Shown: positions 25,413 to 38,103 of the stretch, piece by piece
How the letters are laid out: each line of letters begins with the position of its first letter
How positions within the stretch are numbered: position 1 is the first letter of the stretch
Source: Byssothecium circinans
Lineage: Eukaryota > Ascomycota > Dothideomycetes > Pleosporales > Massarinaceae
Reading direction: 5' to 3'
DNA length: 64,000 nucleotides
Assembly (NCBI GenBank): GCA_010015675.1
Contig: ML976980.1
Location: 1,226,362 to 1,290,361, forward strand
Notes under the pieces: model-generated
Told to the model about the DNA's origin: nothing
Database searches by the model: none
The model's input: the letters and a program-made list of their open reading frames with translations, nothing else
Translations under genes and position numbers: made by a program

Positions 25413-26507
25413 TCATACCCTCGATACCTCCCGAGCCATCTGACTCGCCACTTTAACAACACCCTCCTCACTCCCCGGATCCCCCTTAAACTTCCACTTC
25501 CCATTCGCAACTTCATCATCACTCGCCCTATCCAGCCTCGCCATCTCCCTCCTCATGTATCCCACAACCTGCGCCAACTTCTCAAAATCCACATCCTCCC
25601 TTCCCCCAAACAGATTCCTCCACAGCGCTGCAGCAAGCACCGCATCGCCCTTGACTAACCCCTCGTCGTACGAGAGCAGCACAGCGCGCCACTGCGAAAA
25701 CATGTCTTTGAGGTACTTCTGCCGCAGCGAGTTGGAATTCAGCTGGTGCCAGACCACGAGGCGGTCTTCGGCGGCGTAGAAGGCGTGGTTCGTTATATGT
25801 TGGATCCAGACTGGGGCGTGGGTCGAGGGGAACATGCGGAGACGTACTTGGAGGAGGTACATGTGTATGAAGGTGATTTGGGCCCAGTTGATGAATGTTG
25901 GCTGGAGACCGAGCGCTGTATGATATTAGCATCCTCACGCTCTCGCTCTCTTTCCCTATAACATGAAAAATAGAAGGGGATCGTTGCACATACTCTCATA
26001 CCACCACCCCGTCCCAACCCCCAAATGCGCACCCGTCTCATCCCTCGGAATCTCCGCACCCTTCTCCTGACTCTGCGGAATTGTGTAGTCCCCTGGTCTC
26101 ACGCACTCCTTGATCAATTCTTGCGTCGCGCCATATGCGACATATGTCTCCGTCGCTAGCGGGGCTTTTTCGCGGAGTTTGGCTGCTAGCCCGGCCATCG
26201 CGGGAAGCTTAGCTTGGTATTTGAGTCCTTTACTGCCATCGCGGGTCTCTTTGGGGGCTTTGGACGGCGCTGGAGGTGGGGGTTTTGCGGAGGTTGTTGC
26301 GCGGAGGGTGGAGGTCGCTTGGTATAGAGCTGTGGGGGAGGTGGAGAGGGTGCGGGTGTAGGAGGGAGGTTTGCGCGGCGAGGCCTAGGATGGTTAGGAA
26401 GGACAATTGGTCAAGAAATGCTTGCTTACTCGGAGAAATGTAGAGGAGGGTTGTATTAATGCCCGTGAACAAGCTCTGCAAGTGTAGTTGGACGTCATGT
26501 TGTGCAT
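25413..26507 (-). CDS. CBP3: Cbp3-type assembly chaperone of cytochrome bc1 complex (UQCC1 family)
   Basis: Three exons (26507-26430, 26384-25994, 25915-25413; introns of 45 and 78 bp) give 323 residues. The first 75 residues are rich in Ser, Thr, Arg and Pro and lack acidic residues, as expected of a mitochondrial presequence. The core matches the ubiquinol-cytochrome c chaperone family: GWWYETLGLQPTF, then INWAQITFIHMYLLQVRLR and QYLKDMF-like sequence (KYLKDMFSQWRAVLLSYDEG). In yeast, Cbp3 with Cbp6 binds the mitochondrial ribosome exit and newly made cytochrome b to start complex III assembly. The start can be either of two close ATGs (26507 or 26498). Confidence 0.88.
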
Positions 26508-27970
26508 AGTGTTGAGGTGGAGTCGCGAGAGATGAAAGTGTAGGAAAAGTAGTTGCGCGGTTGGTGAAAAAGAGCTACCGTATTAAGTTCATGATCTCAT
26601 TACTTTGATGCGCGACGCCGCTGGTCAACTCCACTCATCACCGCACCAAATCGATAGCAAAAACACGTTTTGGACTTGATAGATTCTGCATCTTATATGT
26701 TTCCTTGCTGATAAATAATCTATGCTCCAATGTCAAGCATCTCCTTTCTTGTGTTCCTACCCGTTAATCTGGCAAGATCCATCACAAATAGCTCCTCGTC
26801 CTATATGATCTAGCGCACAAATAGTAGGCGCGAACTTAGTAGATTAAAAAGATTTGAGCAGAGGCACCTTACCGGGACCCAAAACTCTCGGCAGAGGAAG
26901 CAAGGAGTGAAAATGATAGTTGCAGCAAACATGTACGGACCCCCACGCACGTACTTTGCAGGATCGTACCACGGTGGTTGCTGGTATCCTAGAACCTTAG
27001 CTTGGATAGACTTGATAGAGTCATTTAACGAGCATTATAGTGAATAGGGTGAGGATCCGTGACTAAACCATTGGGTTGAGTTAGGTTTCGGGGTTGGATT
27101 TGAGATTGAATTCGATCAAGGTTGCGTGAATGGAAGGTTGTTGGCGTCATGGCAATTGTCCAATTGTCCAGCGGAAAGCCTTGCGTGGTACCGGTTGAGG
27201 TAGGATTGGACTATCGGAATCCAACTTTGAAAATCCATAGTTGTCGTCGTCGTCGCAATCAGTTCGAGTGTTGCGAGAGAAACAGGCCTGAAACGGTAGA
27301 AGAAGGCTTCAAGAAACAATAAATGCGAAATCTACATCAAGTCATCTGATCCTTCCCGGAGCGTTCTAATCTCGAAGCCTCTCAGTGAATTGTAAAGGTG
27401 AAGGGCTGCCTACGTGAACTAGCATTCACCTCCTCGCACGTGAACACGCTGTGAAACATGACTGGAAGTTGTGAAGAATCGTTCAGTTCACCGCTACACG
27501 TACCCACCAGATCGAACATGAGACAACCCTTCACTTACAAGTTACAACATGAAAGCTCCTACATCTAGTCAGCGAAGAGGTTCAGTGCGTCAAATGTCGT
27601 ATCAAGCACATAAAGGCTCTTAATTGAGATTATATTTCACTAGCTCCCAACACGTCCATGGGTACCAAGAACATTGGAACTATAAACATCGGCCTGTGTC
27701 AAAAGTCCAGTAGCACATTCATCAATTCCCAAGCAGTGTGTGGCCTAGCAGTAGGTATCATACACAGGATAAAAGAATATAATCTATTTCGCCCCTATAA
27801 AACTTGCAAGAAAGGAGGAGCATCAAGTTGATACAGTGCCACAACCATACCGGCCAGAGACCAAGACCGCTTACACTTCCTGCATCCCTAGAGTCTAGAG
27901 TAAAACCACAGATAGTATTACAATCTCCCCTTCCCTTCCCCCCATATCTCATTGCCCATCCTCAAACAAT
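26508..27970. other. Long intergenic region without recognised gene
   Basis: About 1.46 kb between CBP3 and PDA1, both on the - strand. Open frames are short and none carries a recognisable motif. It should include the CBP3 promoter and the PDA1 3' end. Confidence 0.45.
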
Positions 27971-29481
27971 CTACGTCCGCGCAACGGCAGGTTTCTGCTT
28001 GCCCATGTCCACCTCACTGTAATAAAAGTTCTCTTCCGGAATCCTTCCCCTCAAGAACTCGGGCTCACTGCCCCTCACATAGATATCCTCGAACAAGACC
28101 TGGGGTGTTGCGTCGGGGACGGCCATCTGCTCGGCCTCGGCGACCTCCGCGTCGACCTTGGAACGTGCGTCCTTGTCGATGGTCTTGAGCTCTTCTTCAG
28201 AGGTGACGCCCCAGTCGAGGAGCTTTTGCTTGAGTCCGGCGATGGGGTCGTTGGTGCTGCGCATGCGCTGGATTTCCTCACGGGTCTGTGATATATGTTA
28301 GTTGCTGTTGTAAGGTGAAATATAGGGGGAAAGTGGCTTACTCGGTATGTGGTTCCCGGGTCGGACATGGAGTGTCCTCCGTATCGGTAGGTGACGAATT
28401 CATAGACGAGGGGTCCCTTTCCGGCAGCAGCCCATTCCTTTCCGAATTGAGTGGCGGCCTTGACGGCGAGGACATCCATGCCGTTGATCTTCAGACCGGG
28501 AATGTACTGGCCACGCTTGTAGTAGTCGGTGAGAGCGGAGGAGCGGTTGGCAGCGGTACCCATTCCGTACTTGTTGTCTGACATCCAGTTAGCTCGAATC
28601 CCACCTTGAAGCCGAGTATTGTGGGCAACTTACTCTCGCAGCCAAAGATGACAGGCAGGTTCCATAGTTTAGCCATGTTGTAAGCCTCGAAGACTTGGCC
28701 CTGGTTCGAAGCACCGTCTCCATAGAGCGCAACAGTAACGTTCTTCTTGTTCTCGTACTGTTGTGCAAATGCAATACCGGCGCCCACGGGAACCTGTGCA
28801 CCAACGATACCGTTACCGCCGTAGAAACCCGGGGCGAACATGTGCATAGATCCACCCTTGCCGTACGCGATACCCTCTCTCCTTCCGAGCAGCTCGCCGA
28901 TAATCGACTTGACGGATCCTCCGCGCATCATGGCGTAGCCGTGGCATCGGTAGGCAGTGATGAGGTGGTCGGATCGCTCGAGTGCATGTTCGATACCCGT
29001 GGCAACGGCTTCCTGACCCGTAGACAGATGGCAGAAACCACGGATCTTCTTCTCCTTGTAGAGTCTGTCGGCGGCCATTTCCATGCGTCTGTTCAATTGA
29101 TGAGAATTTGTGCCTCCAATCGGTTAAAAGTGAACGGAGGAGGGGCTATCCGTACCGTGTAGCGACCATGTCATAGTACATTTGCTTCAGCTCGGCCTTG
29201 GTGGTGTCGAGCGTGTAGGACGGCGGGTCCAGTTCGTAGGTCTAGCATATCCACAATCAGCCCCAGCTCGGTATTATACGTCAGAGTGTACCTACCTCGA
29301 AGCTCTCATCGGAGAGGCGGACCTCAAAGGGAGCGTCGTCCTCCTTGGGCACGGCCTCCTTGTCAGCGTGAGAGGAAGCGGCATCGGTGGTGACCCTCCT
29401 CGCATTGCGCGCGGCAACGGGAGCAAGAGTCTGGCGCCGCAGCGGCGAGCCAATGCTCCTCCTAATGGTCCTCGAAAACAT
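27971..29481 (-). CDS. PDA1: Pyruvate dehydrogenase E1 component subunit alpha, mitochondrial
   Basis: Five exons (29481-29296, 29241-29156, 29088-28634, 28577-28342, 28285-27971; all introns 54-67 bp) encode 425 residues. An Arg-rich presequence ([17 protein letters not shown]) leads into the thiamine-diphosphate enzyme core. The ThDP-binding motif runs from GDGASNQG to the conserved Asn pair after [24 protein letters not shown] is also typical. The segment [16 protein letters not shown] carries the phosphorylatable Ser regulated by PDH kinase in other eukaryotes. With E1 beta it decarboxylates pyruvate and acetylates the lipoyl arm of E2 in the matrix, feeding the citric acid cycle. Confidence 0.97.
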
Positions 29482-30610
29482 TGTCAATTGACCGGAAGAA
29501 AAGGAGAAGGGTGCGAGATGAGAGGGTGGTGGAGGGGTGTCGAGGTGAGAGGTGGGCGTCAGCGAAACTTTGGTTGGGACCTCCGACACAGCTCAACATT
29601 GAAAGATCCGCCGCCTGCATTTGTTGAGCCACGTGACCGGGCTTAGCGCAATGAATTTCCGTCCAAGCTCCTTCACCATCATTTCATCAATCCATTGTAT
29701 GGCATGCATCAGAAGATTGCGCACAATTTGGACACATACTCGCAAGGTAAGACCAAGTAAATGCTTTCATCATGACATTCAAGAGAGGTCAAGTGCAAGT
29801 GAGATCATGTAAACGATTCCGACCCTCGGGGACAGACTCTGTGAGATTGCCATTCTATGCCGACTTAAAAAGAAAGAGAAACATCTTCGCACAAAAAAAG
29901 TGTATCGCCCGCACGTTAAAGACTCCAAAATGCCAGCAAAAAAAATCAGCCCATGCCGTGTTCGAATTTTGCACCATGTCGGCACAGACAACCACATGTG
30001 TTTCTTTGCCCCATGCATCCTTCCCTGCTCTTGAATGGAAAAGAAGGCCACAAAGAATGATCCCAGGACACCCGTTTGATAGATGAGAGCCAAGTGCGTA
30101 TGCATATCGCTTGCTTCTCATCAGCAAGCTATGCGTAGACGGTAGTGTCGAGATGTAAGAGCCCACGAAGGGCCGAAGTAAGATACAAGAAAGGATGGTT
30201 TGAGTAGCACGTAGGAGACCTCCGTGCCACAGTCCAAGCTGTAGCGAGCGTGCCTTTGGTGGCTATGGTTGGTAAATAAGACGATAAGGGAAGAAACATG
30301 CAAGTCGTAAACGTAAGAGATACAAAGCAATCCGGCGCCCTTCTCTCTGGTGCCGTCACACCGAGAATAGGAAAGACAAGGAGAAGAGTCGGATATGATG
30401 TAACATGGGTTTTTGTATACCGCCGCATGAACCCCATAGTTGCAAAGTGTAATGACCAGGTGATCCGAATACCTGGGCAATCATATACAGAAAATAGTGT
30501 CTTACTCCTTCCCGACAACATAAACACCATCGATCTAATCGATCCATTCCGCTCAACAAACCACGTTGGTGGATGAAGTGTTTACCTCTACTCATATATT
30601 AGCGCTCCAA
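29482..30610. other. Intergenic region (PDA1 promoter / PUF gene 3' region)
   Basis: About 1.1 kb between two - strand genes. It holds the PDA1 promoter and probably a long 3' untranslated region of the Pumilio gene. Short open frames overlap on both strands without motifs. Confidence 0.45.
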
Positions 30611-33600
30611 TCATTGCATTTGGAGATGAGTGCTTACCCTTCCACGTCGCTGATTGCCTCCGGCGACTTGTTGCTGTTGTTGTGGGACATACATCCCATA
30701 AGGGTACATCTGCCCATTCATAACAGGGCTCATGCCTTGAGGCAGGGTAGCAGGCTGGAGCATCGGCGAGCCGTTAAACCCAGGAGCTGGAACAGGGGCC
30801 ATGTTGCGGAAGGCGTCAACACCGGACACAGGCGGCTGGAAACCGTTCATTTGAGGGTAGTATGGGCCTGATCTCGAGGCGGCGAGAAGCTGCTGGTATT
30901 GGAGTTGCTGGGGACCCGTCATTGCCGGCATGTTGGGCATATACATGGGCGCGCTGATTCCCATACCGTACTGCTCAAAACCATTGGAGTCCATACTCGC
31001 CGTACGCTGAAGAGCAACGGGATCAAAGCCACCAGGTGCAATGCCAGGATAGAATGGCCTGGGCTCGGCGTGAGAGCCGGCGGGGCTGTCCCTAGAAGAC
31101 GCAGGTCGAGTTTGGGAATGATCACGGTGACCAGTTCCACCGCGAGTCGAAAGGTTGACCTCGTCCATAAGTCGCTTGTAACCTTGGGCAGGTTGTGCTT
31201 TGATGCGAAGCAGAACGTTGCGTACATTTTGCACAACATCGGCACGGATCTTCTCGTCGAAGAACGGAGTTGTGAGCACCTTGAAGATCAAGGTGGCGCC
31301 GCAGTTCTGATCAACAAGGATGTCCTCCAAGACCTTATCATTGGGCGAGAAGAAGAGCGCCTGAAGAATGGTATCGCGAGCCTCGGGTTCGTTCCGCTGG
31401 TTGATGATCTTAAGCACTGTGAGGTATGCAACTTTGTGAGTGCACAGGTGGACGATATGGGGAACAAGTCGAGGAGCCAACACGGTACGCCTCCTAGGGA
31501 AGGTGCACGTGTCCAGGAACCAAGTCAGAAGCAGCGCACCATTGGCGTTGGTCGCGAGCTGGACGCTGTGCAGGGCAATCGTAGCTGCGACCATACGCTG
31601 CTGATCTTTGGTAGCGTAATGGCTCTCCAAGCAAGCTCGCATTGCTCGAGCACCGAATCGACCTTGCGCAAGATCCCAGAGACGGCTAAGCATAGCATCG
31701 AAGATAAAATTGTTAAGAGGCGACGAGTACCGTAGGCATCCTTGCATAACGTAGTTACCGAACTGGTCAAGGAACAGCGTTACGGCATAAGGTCGAAGAG
31801 CATCGACGATCATCTTCTGCAGCGTCTGAGTCCGGGCCACGTCGATGATCTTCTGTGCAGCCCAGGTTCCGTTCTTGTGAATACCAATCTTGGCCAGGTG
31901 AGGTGCAATTTCTCGCAACATGGCCTCCTTGATTGGCTCGGAGCAGTACTCAAAGAGTTTCTGCACAACGGTGTTGCCGAGATAGTCGGATGACAGTTCG
32001 GCAATCTCGGGCAGCATGTTCATGGCAATCTCCTCGATCTCAGGCTGGGTGCACGAGTTGTTGTCAATGCGCTTGCGGATCTCACGCAGACGTGGAGCGT
32101 CATGTACGCGAGTATGGCTGGGCTCCTCAACAGGGGGGATGTCAGCCAGGTAGGCGCTGAACTGGATGGCCTCGTCAACTTGGCTAGAGATCCTCCGTTG
32201 CTCTTCATCCGTTGCGCCCAAATCTTTCACAATCTGGACAATGTCGCCGCGAATGTCTGTGAGCTCGGGGGTAGTAAGAGGAGCGCTTGCACTCTCAGTC
32301 CGGGTGCCGTTCGCCTTCGAATTGCCTGGTGATGCATTCGTGCCTTCAGCCTGGGCTTTGGCATGTGGATCTGGACTTGGCGAAGGGAAGAGGCCATTGT
32401 GACCAGGGGTAGCGGCCGCAGATGGAACCTTGGCGAATCCGATGCGCACCGGACCTGCACCGGGGAAGATCTCCTTGCCGTTGAGCTGTGACTTAGCTTG
32501 GGTTGCGCTCTCGAGGTTCTCGAAGTTGACAAAACCGCAGTTCTTATGGGTCAACACACGGGTGGACTCAATCGTGCCGAAATGGTTGAAGATGACGTTC
32601 AACGACGAAACCGTAGTGGAGGAAGGAATGTTGCCGAGCCACAGAGCACGAGTAGGTCCCTCAAGAGTATCATCACCGAGATTTGAGCTCGGTTTACCTC
32701 CTAGCTGAAGGTTCTTGACGGCCTCGGTGAGGTTATACTCAGCATCTTCAGTAAGATCGGCAGCATTGAGGCTGTTATCAAGACGCGAGGAGGTGGGCAG
32801 GTAGTTGCGCATCATGCGTTGGGACGGCGAGTCAAGCACGCCAGCAGTACGGGCACGGGGGCGAGTGGCGCTCGCAAGATTGGCAAAAGCCTGGACCTCG
32901 AGGTTGTGCTGTCGAACGGCCTCATGAATGGCATATGCACTAGCAGCCTCGGCTGGAGTCATGGTACCGCTGTAGCTGCCATACCCTTGGTCGAGCTCAT
33001 CTTCATCGTCGGCATATTTCTCTTTAGCGTTAACAGAGTAAGAACGGAAACGATTAGCAGCAGCAGCCGAGTTCTGGGGAAAGGCGTTCCTCTGGCCCTC
33101 AAGCAGAACCTCGATGTCAGAAGGGGCAAGGGTAGCTCTGGCAGGCTGAGGGGTATCGACGAGGCCAAGGTAGTCGAGTGTTCTCACATCCGTATCGGCA
33201 AGGGAGTCGCGAGAAAAGGACGACACGGGCGAGCCAGGGCCATTGGAGGGTTGTGAGGCAATGCTCTGGAGGGTGCTGCTCCGGTCACGATTGCTTGTCC
33301 AGCCCGAGGCGAAGATGGAGTTACCGAAGGGAGAGGTGGCCGGTGGAAGGAAGCCAGGACGTTGAGGCATGGAGCCGGCTCTCAGACGGGAGAGGAGGGC
33401 AGACTTCGCGGCGGCAGAGCCCGGGTCAATGAAGCCACGGCTATCGGTGGGTGTAGCTGGGCCCGGTTTGAAAGGGCTCGTCGACGGGGTGGGACGAGAG
33501 CTCTTGGGCAGAAGGGACGAGGCAGACAAGAGACCCGGTGGTGCTGCTGATGGTGAGAAGCGCGAGGGCAGGGTGCCAGCGCGGGCACGACGGGTAGATG

Positions 33601-34069
33601 TCTGCCCAGCTGACGCGGTCTCTGGCATAGCTTGGTTGAAGTCTGGGAAGTTATCCCCGCTGGGAGACTCTGGGATGGTCTCGCGAAGAGGCGTAGAATT
33701 GCCGCTCGTAGGGGGCCCCCACATTTGTGGAGCCAGGCCTTCTTGAGCTTGGATCTCGCGTGCCCTGCATTCGAAAGTTAGCCAATTTCTAAGGTGCCTG
33801 TTTCAGAGTGCGACAAACCGTTTGGAATACAACCTCCCACCATATTCATGCGATGGAGAGCCTGCACCGAGCCTCGTGCTCGCGGCCGCGCTGCCCAGCG
33901 CGTTGGAGGTGTTGGCAGTCGGCATCGGGAAGCGGAGTGAGCCTCCAGATGTGGGCGGCTCGGCGGGCGAGGTGGACGTGGTGGAGGAGGCGGACGGGGG
34001 CGCCTGCGAGGTGAGCTGCGGGATGTAGTTGAGATTGATATGGTGCTCCGGACGTGAAGCGGGAGCCAT
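30611..34069 (-). CDS. RRM + Pumilio-repeat RNA-binding protein (Jsn1/Puf2-like)
   Basis: Two exons (34069-33819 and 33764-30611; 54-bp intron) encode 1,134 residues. Ser/Pro/Ala-rich disordered sequence surrounds two RNA-binding regions. An RRM lies at about residues 455-530 (ALWLGNIPSSTTVSSLNVIF, then CGFVNFENLESA). Pumilio repeats lie at about 650-940, with typical blocks LGNTVVQKLFEYC, NGTWAAQKIIDVA, FGNYVMQGCL and FGARAMRACLE. RRM followed by about six PUF repeats is the architecture of yeast Jsn1/Puf2, which bind 3' UTRs of mRNAs, often for membrane proteins, and control their decay or localisation. The C-terminus is Gln/Pro/Met-rich. The exon 1 donor (GTTTGT) is weak. A 3' intron from the GTAAGC near 30636 would end the protein at 30582 with almost the same tail. 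Confidence 0.92.
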
Positions 34070-35979
34070 TAGGAATTACAGACCCTGTCGAGCTGGCGAT
34101 GATATGTCCGGGTCGGCGGCGAGGGAATGGTCGTGCAGACTCTTGTGTACCAAAACCAGGGTAACGGCAGAAAGGTGAATCGGTACCGGCCAAAGGAGTG
34201 TGAGGCAGGGGATTATTGCCAGGGCCCGGCTGTGTGCGCGTGCGTGTGCAATGTCAAGATAGGTGGAAGCTTGCGCCGGCGGATGCTCGAGGGAGGGAGT
34301 GCGAGGCTCGGACGCGGCGTTTGACAGCGGGCAGGGCGTTCAACGCAGGCGTTCGTGCCGGTCAAGGAATGACGTGAACTGGCGCAGTTCAAAGTGCAGA
34401 AGTGCGAAAGCTCGCTCGGGGCCTTGCGGTGGGGGGAGGATGTGCTGATTACGATACACGCACTTCAGGCTGGTGAATAGACAGGCCGCCTAGGTACAGC
34501 AGCGGCGTGGAGAAGGGAAATAGGATTAACAAATGCGCAATTAGACACCTTCGCTCGGGCGGAGGCGGCTGAAGATAGCGGGCAGAGGGGAAGAGATGGA
34601 AGGGAAGTAGAGGCGTGAGAACGGGAGAGGAGAGGGAGTGCAGGTGCGGGTGCAGATGCGAGGTGTCTGGTGGTTTGGACTCCTAGAGGGCCCTGGGAGG
34701 TCGGCGGATCGATCGCTAGCGCCAAATCGGACAGGCAAAACGTTCGCGACAGTTGATTCCACCGTTCACTGTCCACTGTCGACCACCACGCAAGCCAATT
34801 CGACAAACGAGGAATGAGAGGGGTCACTGATGGGGCGGGAGGCAGTGAGGAACGGCGCAATTCGTGGCAGCAGGGGCGACAGCTGATAACTGTTCAGAGA
34901 CGCTCATCGCACCGCAGCTTTGCAACCTTGCAACCCTCGCAATAGGGGCCCAGGTGCGTGCTACTGGCCAGACAGGAGGGCCTGGGGGCAGTTCTTGGCT
35001 CCCGCAATCACGCTTCTGAAACTCTGGAGGAGGCGCGCCGAAGCCTGAAGGGGCCTGTCTGCTCGTCCGACGTGGTCCTGGGGCGCCATTGGCTGCGTCT
35101 CACTAAACTTGGAGACGTCTGCATACACTGTGGCATTAATGGGCAGTCTGGCTGGATGGCTTTGCGGTGATTTTAGCATCATACGCTACCTATGTACCGT
35201 ACATGTGGTGCTGCGTGCGGTAGGGCAGGGCAGGGCAACATTGACTTTGCATGTGTATCTGGCCAGACTCTGTCGAGCGGCCTCGAGCATTGACAAGGCG
35301 ATGACACCCTCGCTCATGCAAGAGACCAAATGTCATCTTTCTCCAACGACGGCCGGCTGTTGCGGTGTTTTATCTAGCAGCCTCACGCCCTCACGCCCTC
35401 ACAAGCAAATGCCTGTCGAGCCCTGCCTTCTAGAAGCGTGGGCCGACGCCATGGGATATTCAAGAATGGGAGCATCATGCGCAAGACTTTTATGCCTTGT
35501 CGAGCCGAAGAAGGGACGATGTGGATTAGTTTCGCGGTTGACGTCCGCAGGCTTTCTATCGGACACAGGCGCGACGTTTCAGGTGGTGAAAGGACTTAAG
35601 TAAGTCTTATGTTTTTTACCTAGCGCGGTTTGGCAGATCGACAGCGCGCGTCTTCGTCAGCTGCGACGCAGTGTGTGCGCTATGTGGTCACTGTGCCTGA
35701 ACAAGGGATGATATGATGCGTCTGACTACGTCCAAAATAATATATCGCAATCGCTTCACGTCCTGCCCGCCGTTTGGCCGTGGCATGAAACACCCCTTTT
35801 ATGGAAGCCTTCTGGAAGACCGGCCGCACCCCTTGACGCTGTAGCTTTTGGCCGTCGTTCTTCTACCCTGCGACGAAGCGAGCTTCGTCGCCGCGTGCAC
35901 CTTCCCCGGTCCCTCGACAGCACCTGCCGTTCGTTCCTGCCTTGTCCACCACCACCGTTCAAAGGCACCACAGCCCGCC
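34070..35979. other. Divergent intergenic region (PUF gene / VPS72)
   Basis: This 1.9-kb region carries the promoters and 5' leaders of two divergent genes. A short 8-bp tandem repeat (CCTCACGC, nearly three copies) lies at 35381-35402, and GGGCA repeats near 35222. The open frames seen have skewed composition and no motifs. The VPS72 frame stays open upstream to 35848, but the ATG at 35980 has the better context. Confidence 0.45.
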
Positions 35980-38103
35980 ATGTCGGACCGCCCAGACATG
36001 ATGGACGTCGACGACCCGCCGTCAGCCCGCGACGGCCAGCACGATGGCCAGCAGTCGGCGTCAGAGGGCGACAGCGAGCCCGAGGCGCCGACGGACTTGA
36101 TGGTCGTTTCGCGGCCGCGCAGATCAAACGCAGGCAATCGCATGTCCACGCTGATTGCCAAAGCGGCAGAAGAAGAGGCAGAAGAGTGGGGGGAGGAGTG
36201 GGAAGAAGCCCCCAACGAAGAGGATTTTGTGGGTGACGAGCCAAACGACCAGGAAGACTTCAACCTGGACTCGTCTTCGTCAGAAGAGGAGGACGGCGGC
36301 GATGATGAAGATGCAGGGGAGAAGGAGCTGCGCAAAGCAGAGCGGCAGGAACGCATCAAGAAACGCAAACCTGCAACCAATCCCTTCGCCGCCCGCTTCG
36401 CCGCCGCGGCGCGCAAGAGGGTCAAGCTTGACGTCCCCTCCACTACAGGGTCGCCTGCACCCGCACCTCGACCAAAGAAGAAGTCAGAGAGAGCATCCTG
36501 GATACCCACCGAGGAAGATGGTCCCGTCCGAACCTCGTCGCGCCGGCAGACTGTGGCCAACAAGCAGAGCACACTGGCAAAACTTCAGGAGAAGGACAAG
36601 CGGCGAGACGACACGCTTAGCATGATGAAGGCTGCAGAGGCGCGTAAACTGAAGGACCAGCCGAAGCCTTTGACCCAGGCAGAGCGTCTGGCTGAAGCCG
36701 CCCGAGTGGAGAGACAGAACAGCAAGAGCCTCCATCGATGGGAGGCAGAGGAGGAGGTACGAGCGGCCGAGAGGCAGGCCAAGATCGACGCGTTCAAAAA
36801 CCGCCAGATCGAAGGGCCATTTATTCGCTTCTATAGCGGGCCTGCTATTTGGGTGGATGACAAGATCAAGTACACGGGCAAAGATGCCCCGAGCATTGAG
36901 AGCTTGGAGGAAAAGCTAAACAAAGAGGCTCCGAGTCCAAGTTCGAACCCCATTCAATCTAGTGCAGGGGATCAGGTGACAGTCAACCCTCCCCAGCACT
37001 ATAATGTCCTGGATCAAAGTCAAACCTCATCAGCTCTGCCAACGACATCCGCCGAGCCGCAAAATCTGCCGCCGATAAATGCAGAGGCTGTTCCAACGTC
37101 ACAAGACCCAGCACAATATCCAACTCCAAGTTCACACTCGACGGCGTATGTAAATTTTGCGCCACATGAGAAGACTGATACCTTCCTCTTCGGCATGGAG
37201 CAATACGCACAACCCCACCAAGAACGCTCCATCCAACAGCCCGCTCCATTCCAAACATCACAGCCAGAACTCCCACCTAATCCCTTCATCTTCAACTCCC
37301 AATTCACACAGCCCCACCCGTCCTTAAACGATCCACTCCTCTCCACAGACGGCATCTTCCCCCCTTCCAACCTCCTCTCCCAGTTCCAGAAACCCCCACC
37401 TCCCCCAGCACCGCCTAAGCGAAAGGTAATCCAACGCGCTCTACGAAACCTCATCACTCTATCCTCCTTCTCCAACCTCGACGCCATCCCATCAACATCC
37501 TCCCGCCTCAAAACCCCCGCTTCCCTCCTCAAAGACAAAGACCGAACAGCCCTCATCCAACTATCTGCTGCCCTCTTCACTTGGTCCCAAGCCGACGCCA
37601 CCACCTTCGTGAACGCAATGGTCAACGCGCCCAAGACTAAAAAAGAGAAGGAAGCCCTCGCCAAGCCTCGGAAGGAGCTGTGCGCGGTCAGCAACCAGGA
37701 GGCGAGGTACAGAGACCCGGAGACTGGTATAGCATATCGGGACAGCAGGGCCTTCGGCGTTCTGAGAGGTGTTGTGGGCGGCGGTTTCGTTTGGTGTGGT
37801 GAAGCGGGGTGCTATGTTGGGGGACGAGCGAAGCCGATGGAGGGTATGGGGAAGGGGTTCTCAGGTATGCCTCCTGTGCGGGGGGTCCCGAAGAGGTTCT
37901 TGGAGATGCAGAGGGATGTGCCGAAGCGCGCGGCATCACAGCCACAGTCGCAGCAACCGGACACACAGGGCCCAGGTGCGAGGGCAGAGGTAACTTCGGT
38001 CGCTAATCATGCGCCTACGCCTGTACCTGTGCCTGCGTCTGCGGGTGGAGATGGTGGGGCTGTGCGGTCTGTCAAGGTGGAAGGAAGTGCTCCTCCTGCG
38101 TGA
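35980..38103 (+). CDS. VPS72: Vps72/YL1 subunit of the SWR1 chromatin-remodelling complex
   Basis: One exon encodes 707 residues. The YL1 N-terminal region starts with RPRRSNAGNRMSTLIAKA followed by a strongly acidic block (EEEAEEWGEEWEEAPNEEDF) and more Asp/Glu/Ser runs, then a basic, coiled segment. This arrangement binds the histone H2A.Z-H2B dimer. The middle is Pro/Gln/Ser-rich and probably disordered. The C-terminal YL1_C domain (about residues 565-610) reads CAVSNQEARYRDPETGIAY and SRAFGVLRG. In the nucleus Vps72 delivers H2A.Z to SWR1 for exchange into nucleosomes. The ATG has a strong context (cgccATGTCGG). Confidence 0.92.
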   Translation: MSDRPDMMDVDDPPSARDGQHDGQQSASEGDSEPEAPTDLMVVSRPRRSNAGNRMSTLIAKAAEEEAEEWGEEWEEAPNEEDFVGDEPNDQEDFNLDSSSSEEEDGGDDEDAGEKELRKAERQERIKKRKPATNPFAARFAAAARKRVKLDVPSTTGSPAPAPRPKKKSERASWIPTEEDGPVRTSSRRQTVANKQSTLAKLQEKDKRRDDTLSMMKAAEARKLKDQPKPLTQAERLAEAARVERQNSKSLHRWEAEEEVRAAERQAKIDAFKNRQIEGPFIRFYSGPAIWVDDKIKYTGKDAPSIESLEEKLNKEAPSPSSNPIQSSAGDQVTVNPPQHYNVLDQSQTSSALPTTSAEPQNLPPINAEAVPTSQDPAQYPTPSSHSTAYVNFAPHEKTDTFLFGMEQYAQPHQERSIQQPAPFQTSQPELPPNPFIFNSQFTQPHPSLNDPLLSTDGIFPPSNLLSQFQKPPPPPAPPKRKVIQRALRNLITLSSFSNLDAIPSTSSRLKTPASLLKDKDRTALIQLSAALFTWSQADATTFVNAMVNAPKTKKEKEALAKPRKELCAVSNQEARYRDPETGIAYRDSRAFGVLRGVVGGGFVWCGEAGCYVGGRAKPMEGMGKGFSGMPPVRGVPKRFLEMQRDVPKRAASQPQSQQPDTQGPGARAEVTSVANHAPTPVPVPASAGGDGGAVRSVKVEGSAPPA

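Noticed and set aside
34465..34860. A 131-residue - strand frame upstream of the Pumilio gene.
   Set aside because: Ser/Pro/Leu-biased translation of C/T-rich leader sequence with no motif; frames of similar length occur on the other strand.
35381..35402. Short CCTCACGC tandem repeat taken at first for a repeat array.
   Set aside because: Fewer than three copies of an 8-bp unit with no spacers; an ordinary microsatellite, not an array of interest.
35109..35603. A 164-residue + strand frame in the PUF/VPS72 gap.
   Set aside because: No domain, no consistent splice signals, and a composition typical of chance frames.
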